Shown here piece by piece: positions 1 to 13,199 of a stretch of 64,000 nucleotides of DNA (position 1 is the first letter of the stretch; every line of letters starts with the position of its first letter). Source of the DNA: Scilla litardierei (taxonomy: Eukaryota > Streptophyta > Magnoliopsida > Asparagales > Asparagaceae); NCBI GenBank assembly GCA_030789695.1, contig CM061140.1:172694319-172758318 (forward strand). The letters are read 5' to 3'. A model generated the notes under the pieces. The model made no database searches. It saw nothing but the letters and a program-made list of their open reading frames with translations, and had not been told where the DNA came from. A program made the position numbers and the translations under genes.

Positions 1-1859
1 GATTTTGATAAAGGTGTTCTAGAACAAAATGTAGGAATTTGTTACATTTTGAATCCCGGACAATGAATAGACATCGAAAAGACACGCTGTAGTTTCAACC
101 ATGTACGTACTTAAGTGACAAAGATGTAATGCACCATGTATGGGTGTCATTACAATATCAATATTATGCAGGTCTTGCAGGTACTAGTGAAGTCAGAATA
201 GAAACAAACATGAAATTTTATAAAAAGAAATATTCTTTACTAACATTCAAGAGGGTACAAAAGCATATACTAAAGAAGAACTACTAGCCTCTCACTCTGA
301 CAATAAAAAGAAACATACTAAAGAAAATAGAAAAAACTTTCCTTACTAATTCTGTCTCAAAAATCTGCACTCTCTACTGGAAACTCTGTCTCCTCATAAA
401 CTAGAGCCTCCTTGTAAGCTTGTTAGTCCCATGTTGAAAAATAGTGAAAGAAAACAATAAACTTGACGATATTTACAATAAACAAACAGTTATAACATTC
501 ACATGCAAACATACTACCAACAGAGCCGTAACAGTCTAATCACAATCCTATGACTATCTAACAAACTTTTTATTATTAATTTATTCATAATGAAAAGGGA
601 GGAGAGTAATCTGAAAACCACCCCAGTACCACATGCGAGCTTACCCATGCGTTAGATCCTAGGTCCAAACAAGTTGGGAGGAGGACCCAGTCAAGTGGGT
701 AATGGGATCACACAAGTCGGTCAATGAGAGCATGGTCTCAGACACTCTTCTTATCATTTAATTATGAATTCCCAAACCACGTGTGTCAGGTCAATCTAAT
801 CTGAATTCTATTCTATTTATCTTCAATATCTATGTTCTGTTCTTTCTAAAAACTATGTAGATAGAATCGTGCGTAAACTGTGGTGTCCAGAGCAATCAAT
901 CCAATGTGTCAATAGTCCAATAACAATATCGCAATTCTAACTACATAATTTATCCTTTAACGAACAATTCTTTCAGTCAATTTCTATAGTAAAAGAAGCT
1001 GCTACCAACTACCAATAACACTACACAATCCACTCCAAAACAATTCAAACCGATCAAATATTTATATTATTAAAACTTAAAATAAATCATTTTGAAAAGA
1101 ATGAAACACTCGTTGGATTTAGATTCAATGTTTTGGCATCCAGGAATAAATTTTACGGTTTACTAGATCAAGAAAAATTACCGATTTTCTGAAAAGTAGT
1201 AACAATAAAAGAGCACAACACATGCAACAAAATAACTGAAATTTTCAATCAAACCGTACGAGCCCAAGAGCCCAGTAGTTTCAGTTAAAGTTCAGTCAGT
1301 CTAAACAGAACATCAAATAACAATAACAGACCCTCAATAAAAAATTAAGCCTAACAACAACGTCTTAAAGAGACTACAGTAAAGAGTCGGTCAGAAAAAG
1401 CCCACAGGAAGTCCGCAGAGCAAAGCCGACAAAAATGGCTTGCAGAAAATCCGTAGCAAGCCGACATGAGGAAGCCCGCAGCCAGCTGGAAGGTGACCCA
1501 TTGAAACGGCTGAACCGATGAAGCAACAAGGAAACTGATAAGCACAACCGGCGACACCACTGTCGGTGGCCACAGAAACGACAGACCCACGATAGCTAAC
1601 CTCTAAAAGAATTTCCAGAAAAATTTCAATCCGAAGCCAACTCTACGGAGCGACGACAAAAGTTACCGCCTTGCTCGTTGGATGCCAAAGATCTCAAGAG
1701 GAAAAGAATCCCGTCACAATTTAATTGAATCATCTCCACAAAAGAAAAACCCACAAATTTACAACGATAAAACTTCACGAAAATTCTCTAATTAACAAAG
1801 TCTAAGATAACCGAAGTTTAGAGCAAATAGGATTTATCGTGCACTGTAGTGGCCAATTC
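1..1859. other. Non-coding stretch, decayed repeat DNA
   Basis: No convincing gene is seen on either strand. The sequence is AT-rich, with a somewhat more GC-rich block near 1400-1580. Its layout vaguely recalls the long LTRs elsewhere in the window, but I could not align it to them. It ends where similarity to the Copia 3' LTR begins. Confidence 0.4.
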
Positions 1860-2382
1860 CAAGATAATCAATAATATTGCTACACTCCCCTTAATACGAT
1901 TCTCTTGCAAAAACTACCTTTATGGCCATCAATGTAGAAAAACCAATCTTCACAACGATTAAACCCTCACAGAATCTGCTTGAGAGCCTTATAAACCAAG
2001 CTTCACCAATTAAGGAACTGTTTCGGGTAAACAGTTCCATATCTCAATCAGATTTTTCGTCCATAATTCAAGGGACTATTTCGGGTAAATAGTCATACAA
2101 GATCTCATGCGGATATTCCCCTATTAATATAGCAACCACCAATATTCATCGGGATTCTGTGCGAATTAATCAAATCTGCGAGGAGCAATAAAACAGATCT
2201 GACACCAAAGCAAAAGTCATGCATACTGTTTTCAGATACCCCATGGTGTGAACAATATTATATGGCATGACTTACAACATGACTCATTACATATGCAAAC
2301 CAAGATAGATACCATAGCAGCCAAGACAATGAACAAGTGCCACTAATGCCAACACCAACAGTACATCACGGATGACCCAACA
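1860..2382 (-). repeat. 3' LTR of the Copia element, outer end degraded
   Basis: From about 1870 to 2382 the sequence follows 10559-9960 with substitutions and small gaps. Both copies start on the minus strand with TGTTGGGTCATC. The counterpart of 9773-9950 is missing here, so this LTR is truncated at its distal end. Confidence 0.8.
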
Positions 2383-2397
2383 AACTTTCCCTTTGGC
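2383..2397 (-). other. Polypurine tract of the Copia element
   Basis: Read on the minus strand this is GCCAAAGGGAAAGTT, directly before the TG of the 3' LTR, the expected place for the plus-strand primer of reverse transcription. Confidence 0.7.
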
Positions 2398-2534
2398 ATT
2401 GTATGGCACAACCAAAAATATAGCAACATCCAGCTGCATCACTGATAACTATAGTACATTACAGATAACCATAACAACAACCATCAACACATATACCAAT
2501 CTCCTCCTTTGAGCCACAAAATCCAAATGTTACC

Positions 2535-4659
2535 TCATGAAGACATGTCTAGAGCAGTGTCTAAGGGGCCTACAGGCGAATGAGAAGTCACTATGTTCTG
2601 GAGAGTCTGAATTCTGCTATCAAACTGAGCCTTCTGAGACTGTAAAATATCAATCTGTTGCTCAATGTCCTTTGTCACAGTATCATAGATGGCAATGTCT
2701 TCAAGAATATGAGCAACAGGTGTAGACCCAGAGACTGGTTCAGAAGTATATGGAACAGAGCATGCAACAGTACGTGGAACTGGAGTAGTAGAGAAGTCAT
2801 CAACCTTACTTGCTATTGTTCTAACATTGAAATCAAGAACTTCTGAAGAGACAGCCAGCTCATTTGGCTTGAATGAAACCTTATGGGAAAGAAGCATGTG
2901 TGAGATTAGACATGGATGTGGCAGGATGGAGGAGGCAAAGGAAGATTCAGCCTGAGCAACAATATTGTCAAAGATAATTCTACCCCGTCAAAGATAATTC
3001 TGCCCAAATTTATGGGTTGCTTGGTCCCAATGCAGAAGAGAAATTTGCACGTCATTGGTGACAACCGATACAGTTGATGTGGGGAGCCAATTTCTGGTCG
3101 CAACACGATGCATCGGAAAATATTTAGCTGATAGTGACGAGGATGGGAAAGAAGTAGATTTTGGCCGGTGAAGTATCTTTCCAGCCGTGACCACTTTGAT
3201 GAAACTGTCTAAGTCATCACTTACAGCATCAACATAAAAAGAAATAGAGGAAGGACATGACCATCGTAGGTGTTTGTTAATCAAAGTTGGAGAAAAACTA
3301 CTTTCCCCCAAATATATGAGTGAAATGCCCATCTAGATTGCAAGTCACCCACTGCTTTGGAAAAATTGCAATAAAATTCTCACACCACAAGCACAGGATG
3401 ATAGGATTTGAAGCACGTGGCTCAGTGAAACAGCCGCACATCCTTAAGAACAAAGATGACGCTGATCTTGGAAAAAACATCCACAGACACATGCTTTTCT
3501 GCAAACACTGATCTTTCTGCATGCGTAGCCCAACATTTCTTGCACTCTTGATCAAAGGACATTCTATTCAAGGCATCTGAAGCAGTGAATAAAGTAGGGG
3601 AAGGTACTGATGCTCCAGAAATGACTCTATCCTTTTTAGAAGCCAATGACTCTAGCCTTTTTAGAAGCCGGCATTGAAGTAGATGGAGACGGAGAACTGC
3701 TCGGAGCATCACGTCGCTTGGCAGAACTACGACGACGTCGACAAGACTGAGGAACTACCAGATCAGCTGACATATCAGTCGGAGTGGAGACCGAATCAGA
3801 TAACTGATGTTTAGAAGTATGTGTAGTTGTAGTATTAACTGGTGGAGTGGAAGTGCATGTTGTCCTGTGTTACAACATGGTCCATGACATGGACAGTCAC
3901 GAAATTAGCCGGATGATCCTCTGACGTTGGCTTCCGTGTTATGACATCAGTTGCAACATGGCAGTCATCAGGAGCCACATGTTTATCAATCTGATAATCA
4001 GAAACAATGTCATCTGGAAAATCCAATCCACATACACGATCTTGTAAATTTGAACCCTATGGATCTGAAGACTCCATATCACCTGTCTTAGGTCAACTGA
4101 CATCAGCATATATAGTTGACGAATCAGAGTCATCCAACACGACTAATTAGTTACCACAACAGAAGAAGAACGATGACCAGATTTAGTGGTTGAAAGGATA
4201 AATGTGTCTCCATCCACAATTCGTACACTCTTTAGCACTCCACCAATGTGGTCCAAGCATACATTTCCAATAAATAGCCCAGAACAGTCAACATGAGACA
4301 TCAAAAAATTTCTCAGTCTCCCTCAAACGACAAAATCGGGCAAATAAGTCCACAGGCTCAGCAGACTGTGAAGAAGAAAAATGTACCTCACATCTAATAG
4401 TGGTTTTGACGAACGGAACAATTTCCAGAGAAGAGGCGGCAACGGCCTGGATGTCCTTGGATGACTGAGAAATAAATGTGGAAGCGGTTGAATTTTGGGG
4501 AAAAGACGCTGAAGAAGATGAAGAAGCCATAGCAGATCGTCTCACGGTGGCTTTTCATTTTGTTGGAGGAGTGGATAAGGATGCACCAACATTGACTGAG
4601 GAAGGGTGATGAGAATAGCAACAAGGCTGAGAGGATCGATCACCTTGAGTTCGAGCCAT
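2535..4659 (-). pseudogene. Env-like / plant 'transposon protein' region of the SIRE element, broken
   Basis: This region lies between RNase H and the 3' LTR, where SIRE elements carry an extra ORF often called env-like. A possible ATG is at 4659. Several blocks in different frames follow: a Ser-rich start (minus frame 4545-4288), a middle part (3712-2988) and a C-terminal part (2897-2535) that looks coiled-coil. The middle part contains a segment like LPTSTVSVVTNDVQ, resembling a motif in a plant-specific retrotransposon protein family (Pfam Transposase_32-like, from memory). Stops and frameshifts separate the blocks, so no intact protein is made. Whether such ORFs ever served for envelope function is not established. 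Family assignment is inference from short motifs. Confidence 0.6.
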
Positions 4660-4742
4660 GAGATGAAGGAGATTGGTCTTTTTCTGAGAAGAGAATGAAA
4701 CCCTAGAAATTTACCCTTTTTTACTTTCCCACTTTTCTTCTT

Positions 4743-4762
4743 TATATATATATATATATATA
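4743..4762. repeat. (TA)n microsatellite
   Basis: Ten TA units lie just beyond the start of the env-like region of the Copia element. Confidence 0.9.
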
Positions 4763-4782
4763 GTTCAACAAGAACTGCATAA

Positions 4783-6292
4783 TTAAATGCGGTAAATCCC
4801 CAGTGCTTGCTGTAACTCTTTAAATCTGCCTGAGTCAAGCGGCTTGGTAAAAATGTTTGCCAATTGACTTGATGTTGTAACATAGTCCATGACAATAACT
4901 TTCTGCTCCACCAACTCTCTGATAAATGGTGTTCTTGAATGTTGCTCATGATTCTTGGAGATATTTATAACACTTTGATTGTCGCACAACACTGTTAAAA
5001 CTACTTGTTGTAGCTCATAGTCCATCAGCATCTGCTTCATACATAAGAGTTGAGTACAATAGCTCCCTGCCGCAATTTATTCTGCTTCTGCTGTTGACAA
5101 CGAGATAAAGCTTTGCTTCTTAATGTATCAAGAAATCAGATTATTGCCAACATAGAAACAACCACCAGTGGTGCTCTTCCTGTCATCTGCATTACCTGCC
5201 CAATCAACATCACTATATTCAGAGAGATGAGTATTCGTATCCTTAGAGTACCATATACCATAGTTTGCAATGGCATTAACATATCTGATAATCCTCTTGA
5301 CAGCCGTAATATGAGATTCTTTAGGAGCTACTTGGTAGCGGACACAAACTCTCACACTAAAACATATGTAAGGTCTACTAGCTGTGAGATATAAAAGACT
5401 TCCAATCATGCTTCTGTAGAGAGTGACATCAACCGACTTTCCATTATCATCTCTAGATAATTTTTCGCTCACAGACATAGGTGTGCGAACATGTCTGGAG
5501 TTTTCTAACCCAAATCTCTTGACAAGATTCCTAGCATACTCTCTTTGAGAGATAAAGAAGTCATCCTTGGTCTATTTCACCTGTAATCCAAGAAAGACAT
5601 TAACTTCATCAACCATGCTCATCTCGAACGCCTCCTGCATCAAATCAATAAATTTCCGAACCAATTTATGTGAAGTTGAGCCAAACACAATGTCATCGAT
5701 GTAGATCTGCACAACTATCACCTCAGACTTGGTTCTCTGAACAAACACGGTTTTATCAGCTCCTCCTCTTTCATAGCATTTGTGAAGTAAATATTTGGTC
5801 AACCTTTCATACCATGCTCTTGGTGCCTATTTCAATTCGTAGATAGCCTTCTTCAACTGATATACATAACCAGGGAAATGATGATCCTCAAATCCTTTAG
5901 GATGCTCAACATACACTTCTTCATTGAGAATGCCATTCAGGAAGGCACTTTTCACATCCATTTGATGGAGCTTGAAATTAAAAATGCATGCAAAAGCAAG
6001 GAGAAATTTAATCGACTCCAAACGAGCCACCAGAGCAAAGGTTTTCATCAAAATCCACACCTTCCACTTGAGAGTAGCCTTGAGCAACTAATTCAGTTTT
6101 GTTTCGTGTGATGTTTCCCTTTTCATCAGTCTTGTTATTAGAGATCCATTTGGTGCCAATTACATTCACACCAACTGGTCTGTCAACAAGAGTCCATACA
6201 TCATTTCTTTGAAACTGATTGAGCTCTTCTTGCATCGCTGACACCCAGTATTCATCTACAAGAGCTTCCTTCACATTTTTTGGTTCAAACAA
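4783..6292 (-). pseudogene. Copia reverse transcriptase and RNase H, frameshifted
   Basis: The RT starts near 6292 with the usual Copia entry (a motif like AMQEELNQFQRNDVW). It continues through a VKSAFLNGILNEEVYV block (6087-5827) to the catalytic box YIDDIVFGST (5802-5572). RNase H follows at 5478-5128, with a block like DWAGNADDRKSTTGGCFYVG, and ends at 5040-4783 (LCDNQSVINISKN, then a NIFTKPL block). The pieces are in different frames with stops between them, and the first Asp of the RNase H motif context reads SDVDWAG. It would have copied the element RNA into DNA; this copy cannot be translated as one protein. Confidence 0.9.
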
Positions 6293-6445
6293 GGTGGTAA
6301 AACATACATACCCAGCAAGATCACGATAATTGATACGAATCGTGCCTCTGGTTTGACGTTGTTCAAAGATGTCTCTTATGACCAGCTCAAGTGGATGATT
6401 CTTGATAACTCTGGTGATGGATTCATGAGAATTAGTGTCTGGTTG

Positions 6446-7524
6446 CTAACCTTGGTTGTCAGCAGAAGATGTTGTCTCTTGTGTCATAACATCAGTAGAA
6501 ACATCGTTTTGTGTCATATCCGGTTTTGCAACATCAGTCGTAACTTGCTCTTCTTCCACAATGTTTTCTTTTCTGGAACTTCTTTCACAAGTTATTGTCT
6601 CTCCTTGCTGTTCATAATCATCAACATTTATAGATTCCATCATGGTTTTGGTACGCTTATTATATACCCGATACATACGACTTGATGTTGAGTAACCCAG
6701 AAAGATTCCTTCGTCAATTTTAGCATCAAATTTCACTCTCTGAGTACGATCATTCAAGATATAGCACTTGCTTCCAAAAATATGAAAATAAGAGACATTC
6801 GGCTTTCTTCCCTTCCAAATCTCATCGGGTGTCTTCTCAGTTCTTGGGCGAATATACACTTTATTAATAGTGTAGCATACTCTATTAATAGTGTAGCATG
6901 TTGTATTTATAGCTTCAGCCCACCACCTCATGCTAACTTTTCGCATTTAGCATGACTCGGGCCATCTCTTGAAGAGTCCGATTCTCTCTCCACCACTCTG
7001 TTCTGATGAGGAGTTTTTGGAGCTGAAACTTCATGAGCAATCCCTTGTGATTCACAGAAATCAGCGAACAAATGATTATCAAACTCCTTACCATAATCAC
7101 TCCTGATCATTATAATTTTACTAATGACATTTCCTTTCTTATTTTGAAGACGGATATATAATATTTTGAAAGCTTTAAAGGTGTCATATTTTTCTTTAAG
7201 GAAATCCACCCAAGTGAATCTAGAAAAATCATCAACACACACAAATATATACCGCTTATTTCCAACACTTGTTTCAGACGTAGGACCAATGAGATTCATA
7301 TGAGGCAATTCCAGCACTTGAGATGTAGTAATGTTCTGCAGTTGTTTGTGAGACGTTTTCTGCTGCTTGCCGAATTGACATGGGCCACCGATACCATCAT
7401 TCTTTCTGCTCAAAATAGGCATGCCTCTGACAGTCCCGAGTTTTGAGATCTTCAGAAGAGTCTTGAAATTAAGATGTCCAAGTTTCCGATGCCACTGTTC
7501 ACATTCATCAGCTATAGCCCACAA
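6446..7524 (-). pseudogene. Copia integrase, catalytically altered
   Basis: Frame 7524-6928 holds the N-terminal zinc-binding part (WHRKLGH) and the catalytic core. Frame 6946-6446 holds the C-terminal part (FGSKCYILND...GIFLGYS). In the core the first acidic residue of the D,D-35-E triad is Asn (PHMNLIGP, codon near 7294-7296), where the family has Asp. The second Asp (IRSDYGKEF) and the Glu (VVERE) are present. The zinc finger has also lost a Cys: GPCQFGKQ where CxxC is usual. A roughly 24-bp direct duplication sits at 6855-6900 in the C-terminal frame. The two frames are shifted relative to each other. This integrase would be inactive even without the frameshift. Confidence 0.88.
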
Positions 7525-7546
7525 ACATGTGATAGTCTTGTAGATA

Positions 7547-8047
7547 TCAATTATCAGCTGACCTCTTGCCCATTAGAATACACTCTTCATCAGCATTAAT
7601 AACAAAGCATTTCTCCTTATTAAATCTCACAAGCAAGCCTTGATCACACAGTTGACTAATGCTAATAAGATTGGCTTTGAGATGTGCAACATGCAACACA
7701 TTCTTAAGCTTAGGAAGTCCAATATCATTCAGATTACCTTTACCAAGAATCTTGCTCCTTCGACCATCACCAAATGTCACACGACCCAATGTATTGACTT
7801 TGTAGACATCAAGAAACTCCTTGTTGCCTGTCATGTGCCGCGAGCATCCACTGTCAATATACCACATGTTATCTGAAGAAGCTCTTAAGGATGTATAAGC
7901 CACCATGCTATATAAATCAGTCTTCTTGACCCACTGCCTTTTCACTCTCATGCCTAGAGAACTTACTGTTCTTCCCTCCATGAAGTGACACATATGACTA
8001 AAGCAATTCTTCTTAGAATGCCCTATAATTCTGCAATATTCACACAC
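7547..8047 (-). pseudogene. Copia aspartic protease and zinc-knuckle region
   Basis: This 166-codon frame begins with a Cys/His stretch (CEYCRIIGHSKKNC). It then carries the Copia protease active-site motif WYIDSGCSRHMTG, with the catalytic Asp, followed by a block like NVLHVAHLKANLISISQLCD that precedes integrase. It is one of the longer uninterrupted frames in the element. The upstream gag frame overlaps it in another phase, and it stops before integrase, so a normal polyprotein is not produced. Confidence 0.88.
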
Positions 8048-9694
8048 TGGCTTTCACCTTTGACAGTTTTAGTTAACTTCTTCTTACCATCATAACCATT
8101 GTGCTGGCCGATTTTCTCAACTTGCTTCATGACTTGTATCCTTTTTGTAGTAGTAATGTTAAAATTAAATCCTCTATGATAGCCCACTCCACTACGATCT
8201 CCTGCAGTTGTACACATGTTCAGGATATCATCCAGTTTAGCTTTTCCCGATTTCCACTTATTTAATGTGGTTTCAGCTTTTCCTACCTCGAGGAGGATAT
8301 TTCTAAAGTTGATGTCTAGCTCTCTAAAGTTTTCCTCAATTTTCAGATATTTGCTCTTAACTTCCTCCTTTTCTTTCTTCAATCTTTCATTTTCTCCTTT
8401 CAGCATTTTGTTAATATTGCAAATTTCCATCTACTTTCCATACATCATCTGGTATGCTATTCGGATATCTTTTTCACTCACTTCCTTATCACTGTGAACT
8501 TCAGACTCTGATTCAGCTGTAGGTGTTATAGATGATGTCATAACATTGGATCTGACATTTCTGATTTGTTGGCAGATGTCATGACTGAAGTTGTAACATC
8601 AGATCTAACATGACTTCCAGTGTTGTAATCAGATTGCTTCTTCGGAGAATCCGCAAAGGCAACATAATTACTGGTGATTTCCTCATCTTTAGCAATGCCC
8701 CAGACTCATCTTCACTCCATGTACTAGTCAAAGACTTTCCTTTTTGTTTCTTCAGAGTGTTTGCACATTCAGCCTGAATATGCCCATACCCCTCACACCC
8801 TCTACATCGAATCCCTTTTTCTCTATTCTTCTGGTCATACATTTGATTTCGGTTGAAGGTTTTTCCAGTAGAAGTATCACCAGAACGAGGTATATTATTT
8901 TCAGTCCAGAAATTCTGTCTTTTACTTCCAATTTTCTTAAGCATACTGCTGAAATTTTTAGTCAACATAATTATATCTTCATCTAAACCAGACTCATCAC
9001 CATCTTTAGAAACATCTCCAGCATCAACCTTTAAAGCCACTTATTTATCTCTTTTGTTCTGTTTCTGATTCATCTCATAAGTCTGAAGCGACCGCATTAG
9101 TTCGTCAAGTCTCATGGTTGAAATATCTCATGCTTCCTCAATAGCTGCTACCTTAGCAACGAACCGTTCAGGGAGAGATCTTAAAGTTTTACGTACCAAC
9201 TTAACCTCTGAATATTTTTTCCCAAGTTGAAAGCTTGATTGGTAATATTTCTCAGTTTTCCATTAAATATAGCAATAATCTCATCGTCACCCATTCTTAA
9301 TTCCTCAAATTGTGAAGCAAGCATTTGAAGTTTTGAGACTCTTACCGTATTGGTTCCTTCATGAACATTCTGAAGAATGTCCCATGCTTTTTCAGCCGTT
9401 CCACATGTAGAAATAAGCTTGAATTGTTCTTCATCAACTACCGAAGATAGCATTTACTGCTTTAGGGTTGAGCACTGCACGTTCATCATTCTGACTCCAC
9501 TCCTTTGCTTCCTTGAATGATTCATTGCTGTCTTTGTCAACTTCAACTGGTGGAGACCATCCTTCAACAACAGCTATCCAAGCCTTTTCATCAAGAGATT
9601 TGATAAAAGCATGCATCCTTAATTTCCAATATGTGTAGTTGGTTCCTTCACGCAAATGAGGACGAGTAACGGAAGCTCCTTCCTGAGTATTCAT
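8023..9694 (-). pseudogene. SIRE-type gag, broken into several frames
   Basis: The start at 9694 gives a typical SIRE gag N-terminus (GTNYTYWKLRM). The next frame, 9453-9181, has the UBN2/gag core (AEKAWDILQNVHEGT). Frame 9040-8579 contains the zinc knuckle CRGCEGYGHIQAEC (CX2CX4HX4C) followed by an acidic WSEDES stretch. Frame 8430-8023 is Lys/Glu-rich and probably coiled-coil. In a live element this would be the capsid protein. Frameshifts and stops between the blocks make it a pseudogene. Confidence 0.88.
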
Positions 9695-9756
9695 GATTTA
9701 CGTATTGATAGACCAAGATCACACACTCTTTGAAAAAAACAAAGCACCACGGATGA

Positions 9757-9772
9757 TCTGCTCTGATACAAA
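9757..9772 (-). other. Primer binding site of the Copia element
   Basis: The minus strand reads TTTGTATCAGAGCAGATC around here, close to the TGGTATCAGAGC site complementary to initiator tRNA-Met. It lies directly inside the 5' LTR. Confidence 0.75.
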
Positions 9773-10559
9773 TGGTAGATCAATACTGAAGAATTAATCA
9801 TATGAATATGAATACATATACAGAAAACACAAGAACACACATCAATTGGTAACGTAGTTTCATGCGCACACCTATATCTGCGGGGCCACGCCCAGAAAAA
9901 CAGATTACTCCACTATTTTCAAAAACGATTACAATCACTAATATTGCAATTTCATTATGGGAACACTCCCCCTCAATACAAACCGCAATGAGTGATTCCA
10001 ATCAACCCCATTGAGTAATAATCACTGCAAGATCTCCTTGCAAAAACTGACTAGATCAAATTCCCTTTGATTCCTACCTCTGTATCTGTCAGCCTCCTTC
10101 TCAGGATGTAGAAAAACCAATCTTCGCAAAGATTAAACCCTCGCAGGATCTGCTTGAGAGCCTTATAAACCAAACTCCACCAATTAAGAAACTGTTTCGG
10201 GTAAACAGTTCCATGATTTCTCAAGCAGATTTTCCGCCCATAATTCTAGGGACTATTTCGGGTAAATAGTCCTACAAGATCTCATGCGGATATTCCCCCA
10301 TTAATATAGCAACCATCAAGATTCATCGGGATTCTGTGCGAATTAATCAGCTCTGAGAGGAGCAACAAAACAGATCTGACACCAAAGCAAAAGTCCTGCA
10401 TACTGTATTCAGATACCACATGTTGTGAAAAATATTATATGACATGAATTACACCATGACTCATGACATATGCAAACCAAGATGGATTCCATAACAGCCA
10501 AGACAATGAACAAGTGCCACTAATGCCAATACCAACAGTACATAATGGATGACCCAACA
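9773..10559 (-). repeat. 5' LTR of the Copia element
   Basis: This 787-bp LTR starts TGTTGGGTCATC and ends in CA on the minus strand. It shares about 500 bp with 1860-2382. A TATA-like TTTATAAGG lies near 10153-10168 on the minus strand and could be the element's promoter. Confidence 0.85.
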
Positions 10560-13199
10560 GAAGCAGTAAGGGATGTTGTGTGAATTTGGAGAAGAAGTAA
10601 ATTAGGGATTTAATGAAGTTTCGGATCTCGCATCTCGGAAAATTTTTGATCACCGACTCGCACACCTCGCACGTGGAGATTCTTCGGACCGGAGATTCAT
10701 CGGACCTCTCGTCTAGACAACCAAGCCCACTCTCGCACACCAATGTAAAATTTTTAATTTTGTGGAGAAACTAAACATTTACATCAAAAACTATTTTTCA
10801 TTGAATTCTTCATCATGGAAAAACTAATAAGTTTGTGGCCTTTATATTTACTTACAAATTGACTCTTAAAACATAATAGGGCTAGAACTTTTAAAATAAA
10901 TCCGACTCAATAAAAAAGACTCAAATAACTAAAAGATTCAAATAACCAAAATTCTCAAAAAAAGACTCTACTAATTAGAATTCTCTAAAGACTCCAACTC
11001 TATCAAATAAAAGACTCCTCCTTGAATTGAAGTCTTTCTCAAATTCGATCTCTAACCAATTTGTTAATTTTGCCTAGGTTCCATTTGGCCTTCTAGGATC
11101 ATGATAAACTTGTGTCTTATCTAATGGAGCCTTGTGGTCCATAGTGAACCATGTTTTGAGGAAAGGCTTACATTATGATGATGATGCTGAATGTTTGTTA
11201 TGTTTGCTCCCTCAATGTCAAAGTCATCATCATCGCTGTTTATGTCTTTTGGCTACTTTCTGTAGGTTCCAAAACAAAGGATGCATAGTGATAGAAGGAA
11301 GTGACGTTAAAGAGTAATTGAACTTTAGTAAAAATTTAGACAAGCCAACAAATGACAACAGAGTATAATTGACACAAATTATGTTGGAAGGAATATTGCA
11401 GGATTCCAATATACAAGGTACTACATTCATGCCTTAATCATTTAATATATATCTCTATATGCATGATGGAAGCCCCTCTCTAAATTTCTTGATAATTACT
11501 GATGCAACCACAATTTTTTAGTTTTATCTTTAGTTTTATCTTTATTTTTCAACTTATGCTGGTAAAATATTTCATTATTTTTTTGGGCGATTTAATTTGG
11601 AAATTGGTCCAAAATAGTTTGTCCATTCATGACAAATCTAGATTTGTAATATCTAGATCTGCCAAATCCCTATCTGAAAACAATTTAGTTCTAGACCTGT
11701 CAAATCCAGATCTTTATCCCCTTACATCTAAAAATGCTGCATTCTCTGAGGCTTCAAAAGCCATCATGACAGGGAACGACCAGCAGAGGCTAGATCTAGG
11801 GATTTGTTTGTGATGAGATTTGGAAGGAAAATTAGGGATCTAAGGGATTTGGGGACTAGGATTTGATAAAAGGGAGAAATCTTGGGATTTTGATTACTTT
11901 TAGGTCTCACATCCAGCTGCCTTATGCACCCACTCACTATGCAAGGAGGTTCCTTGCGACTCTTTTAAGGTTATTTTTTAAATTTTAACTCATTTTCATT
12001 TTTGATTGATTGAAAAGTTCTGAGAACATGATTATTTATAGAATTAGGTTGCATGATCAACACATGTAACTAAAATAAAATAAGGTTGCATGATCAACAC
12101 ATGTAGCTAAAATAAAATAAAGAAAAAAAACAAGTTCTAACGTTTAATGAGCCTATATGCATAACAATCACTGAGGCAATTAAAATAAGCCTTAAAGAAA
12201 CTCCAACAAGACTTTATATTATTGAACCATGGCATGTTATGATCTTCTTTGGCTTTCAAGCAAATGTAACTCTTAATGCATCCTTGACATGCATCAAAAT
12301 CTTTCATGATTAGAAAAGACTCGAGCTCGAGTTTTGAAGATGAATAAAATCAAAAGGCTGGAACGAATACCTCATAGAGATGATTTCATGGACAAAGATA
12401 AAATATGTAAAAAAAAATGCAAAACCTACTAATTGGTAGGTAAAGTACATCCATAATCACAAAGTTGATCAATTGTGGTATTTGAACCAAAGTTCGGTAG
12501 ATTCACCTCAGAGTGACTCTACATGTGTTTCTACGTCAAGCCCATGCTCAAGACCAACAAACAACAAATAGCTTGGCCTTGGACTCTGGCTTAAACTCAG
12601 ACTCAAGTTCAAGCCTGGATTCGGCTCTAACTCAAATCTGTAACCGTTGCCTTTAATTTTGGCTATACAGGCTTTTGACTTAAGCTATGACATCCACTCA
12701 GGCTCGGGCTAGGTTTAGACAAAGGTTATGGCTCTAATTTAAACTATGGATGTTGTCTCATGTACACTTCGAATAAGACTTGAAAGTCTTAAACAGCTTA
12801 ATGCATTTCTTATGTATATCTTCTTGTGGCTCTTTTCTTGGTTTTGAAGTTGTTGACATTTGAGTTGACAAACCAGCGTCGAAAGCAGGCGTCGCATTAT
12901 GATATTTTTCTTACTGAGCAATGAACTCATCGACGAACAAAATAACATTTCTTAATGAGTACTCTCATATGCTTACATAAGCGAATGTTGTCTTGATTAT
13001 TTGACTACCATTTAGTTGTTTATTCTTTAAACCTAGTTCTTGCATAAAGATGCATAGTTTTTTTGTCATATTATAATAAGAGAATACAACATCTAAGCCT
13101 TCTATCCAACACTCAAACTCATTTGATGATGATGCCCAAATATCTCATCAAAGCCAAAAATCATACACATTGCCAAACTTATTAGGATTATACAATAAA
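10560..13199. other. Non-coding AT-rich interval with decayed repeats
   Basis: No gene is recognised. About 10740-11090 shares composition and short strings (repeated AAAGACTC-type words) with the LTR-like pieces at 13200-13591 and 26030-26442, and is probably another remnant. A near-perfect direct duplication of about 37 bp lies at 12047-12121. Around 12560-12730 a Pro/Glu-type repetitive stretch resembles 13860-14160. Confidence 0.45.

Larger units (their letters stand above)
1860..10559 (-). mobile_element. SIRE-type Ty1/Copia retrotransposon, decayed
   Basis: On the minus strand the order is 5' LTR (9773-10559), primer site, gag, protease, integrase, RT, RNase H, an extra env-like region, polypurine tract and 3' LTR (about 1860-2382). 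Integrase before RT is the Copia order. The gag knuckle context, the start of gag and the extra 3' region resemble the SIRE/Maximus lineage. Every coding domain is broken by stops or frameshifts and the two LTRs differ visibly, so this is an old dead copy. The 5 bases after 10559 are GAAGC, but no matching duplication was found on the left because that LTR's outer end is truncated or replaced. Confidence 0.88.

Noticed and set aside
1351..1590. 79-codon minus ORF near the left edge
   Set aside because: Hydrophobic low-support frame in decayed repeat DNA, with no start context, splice signals or family resemblance.
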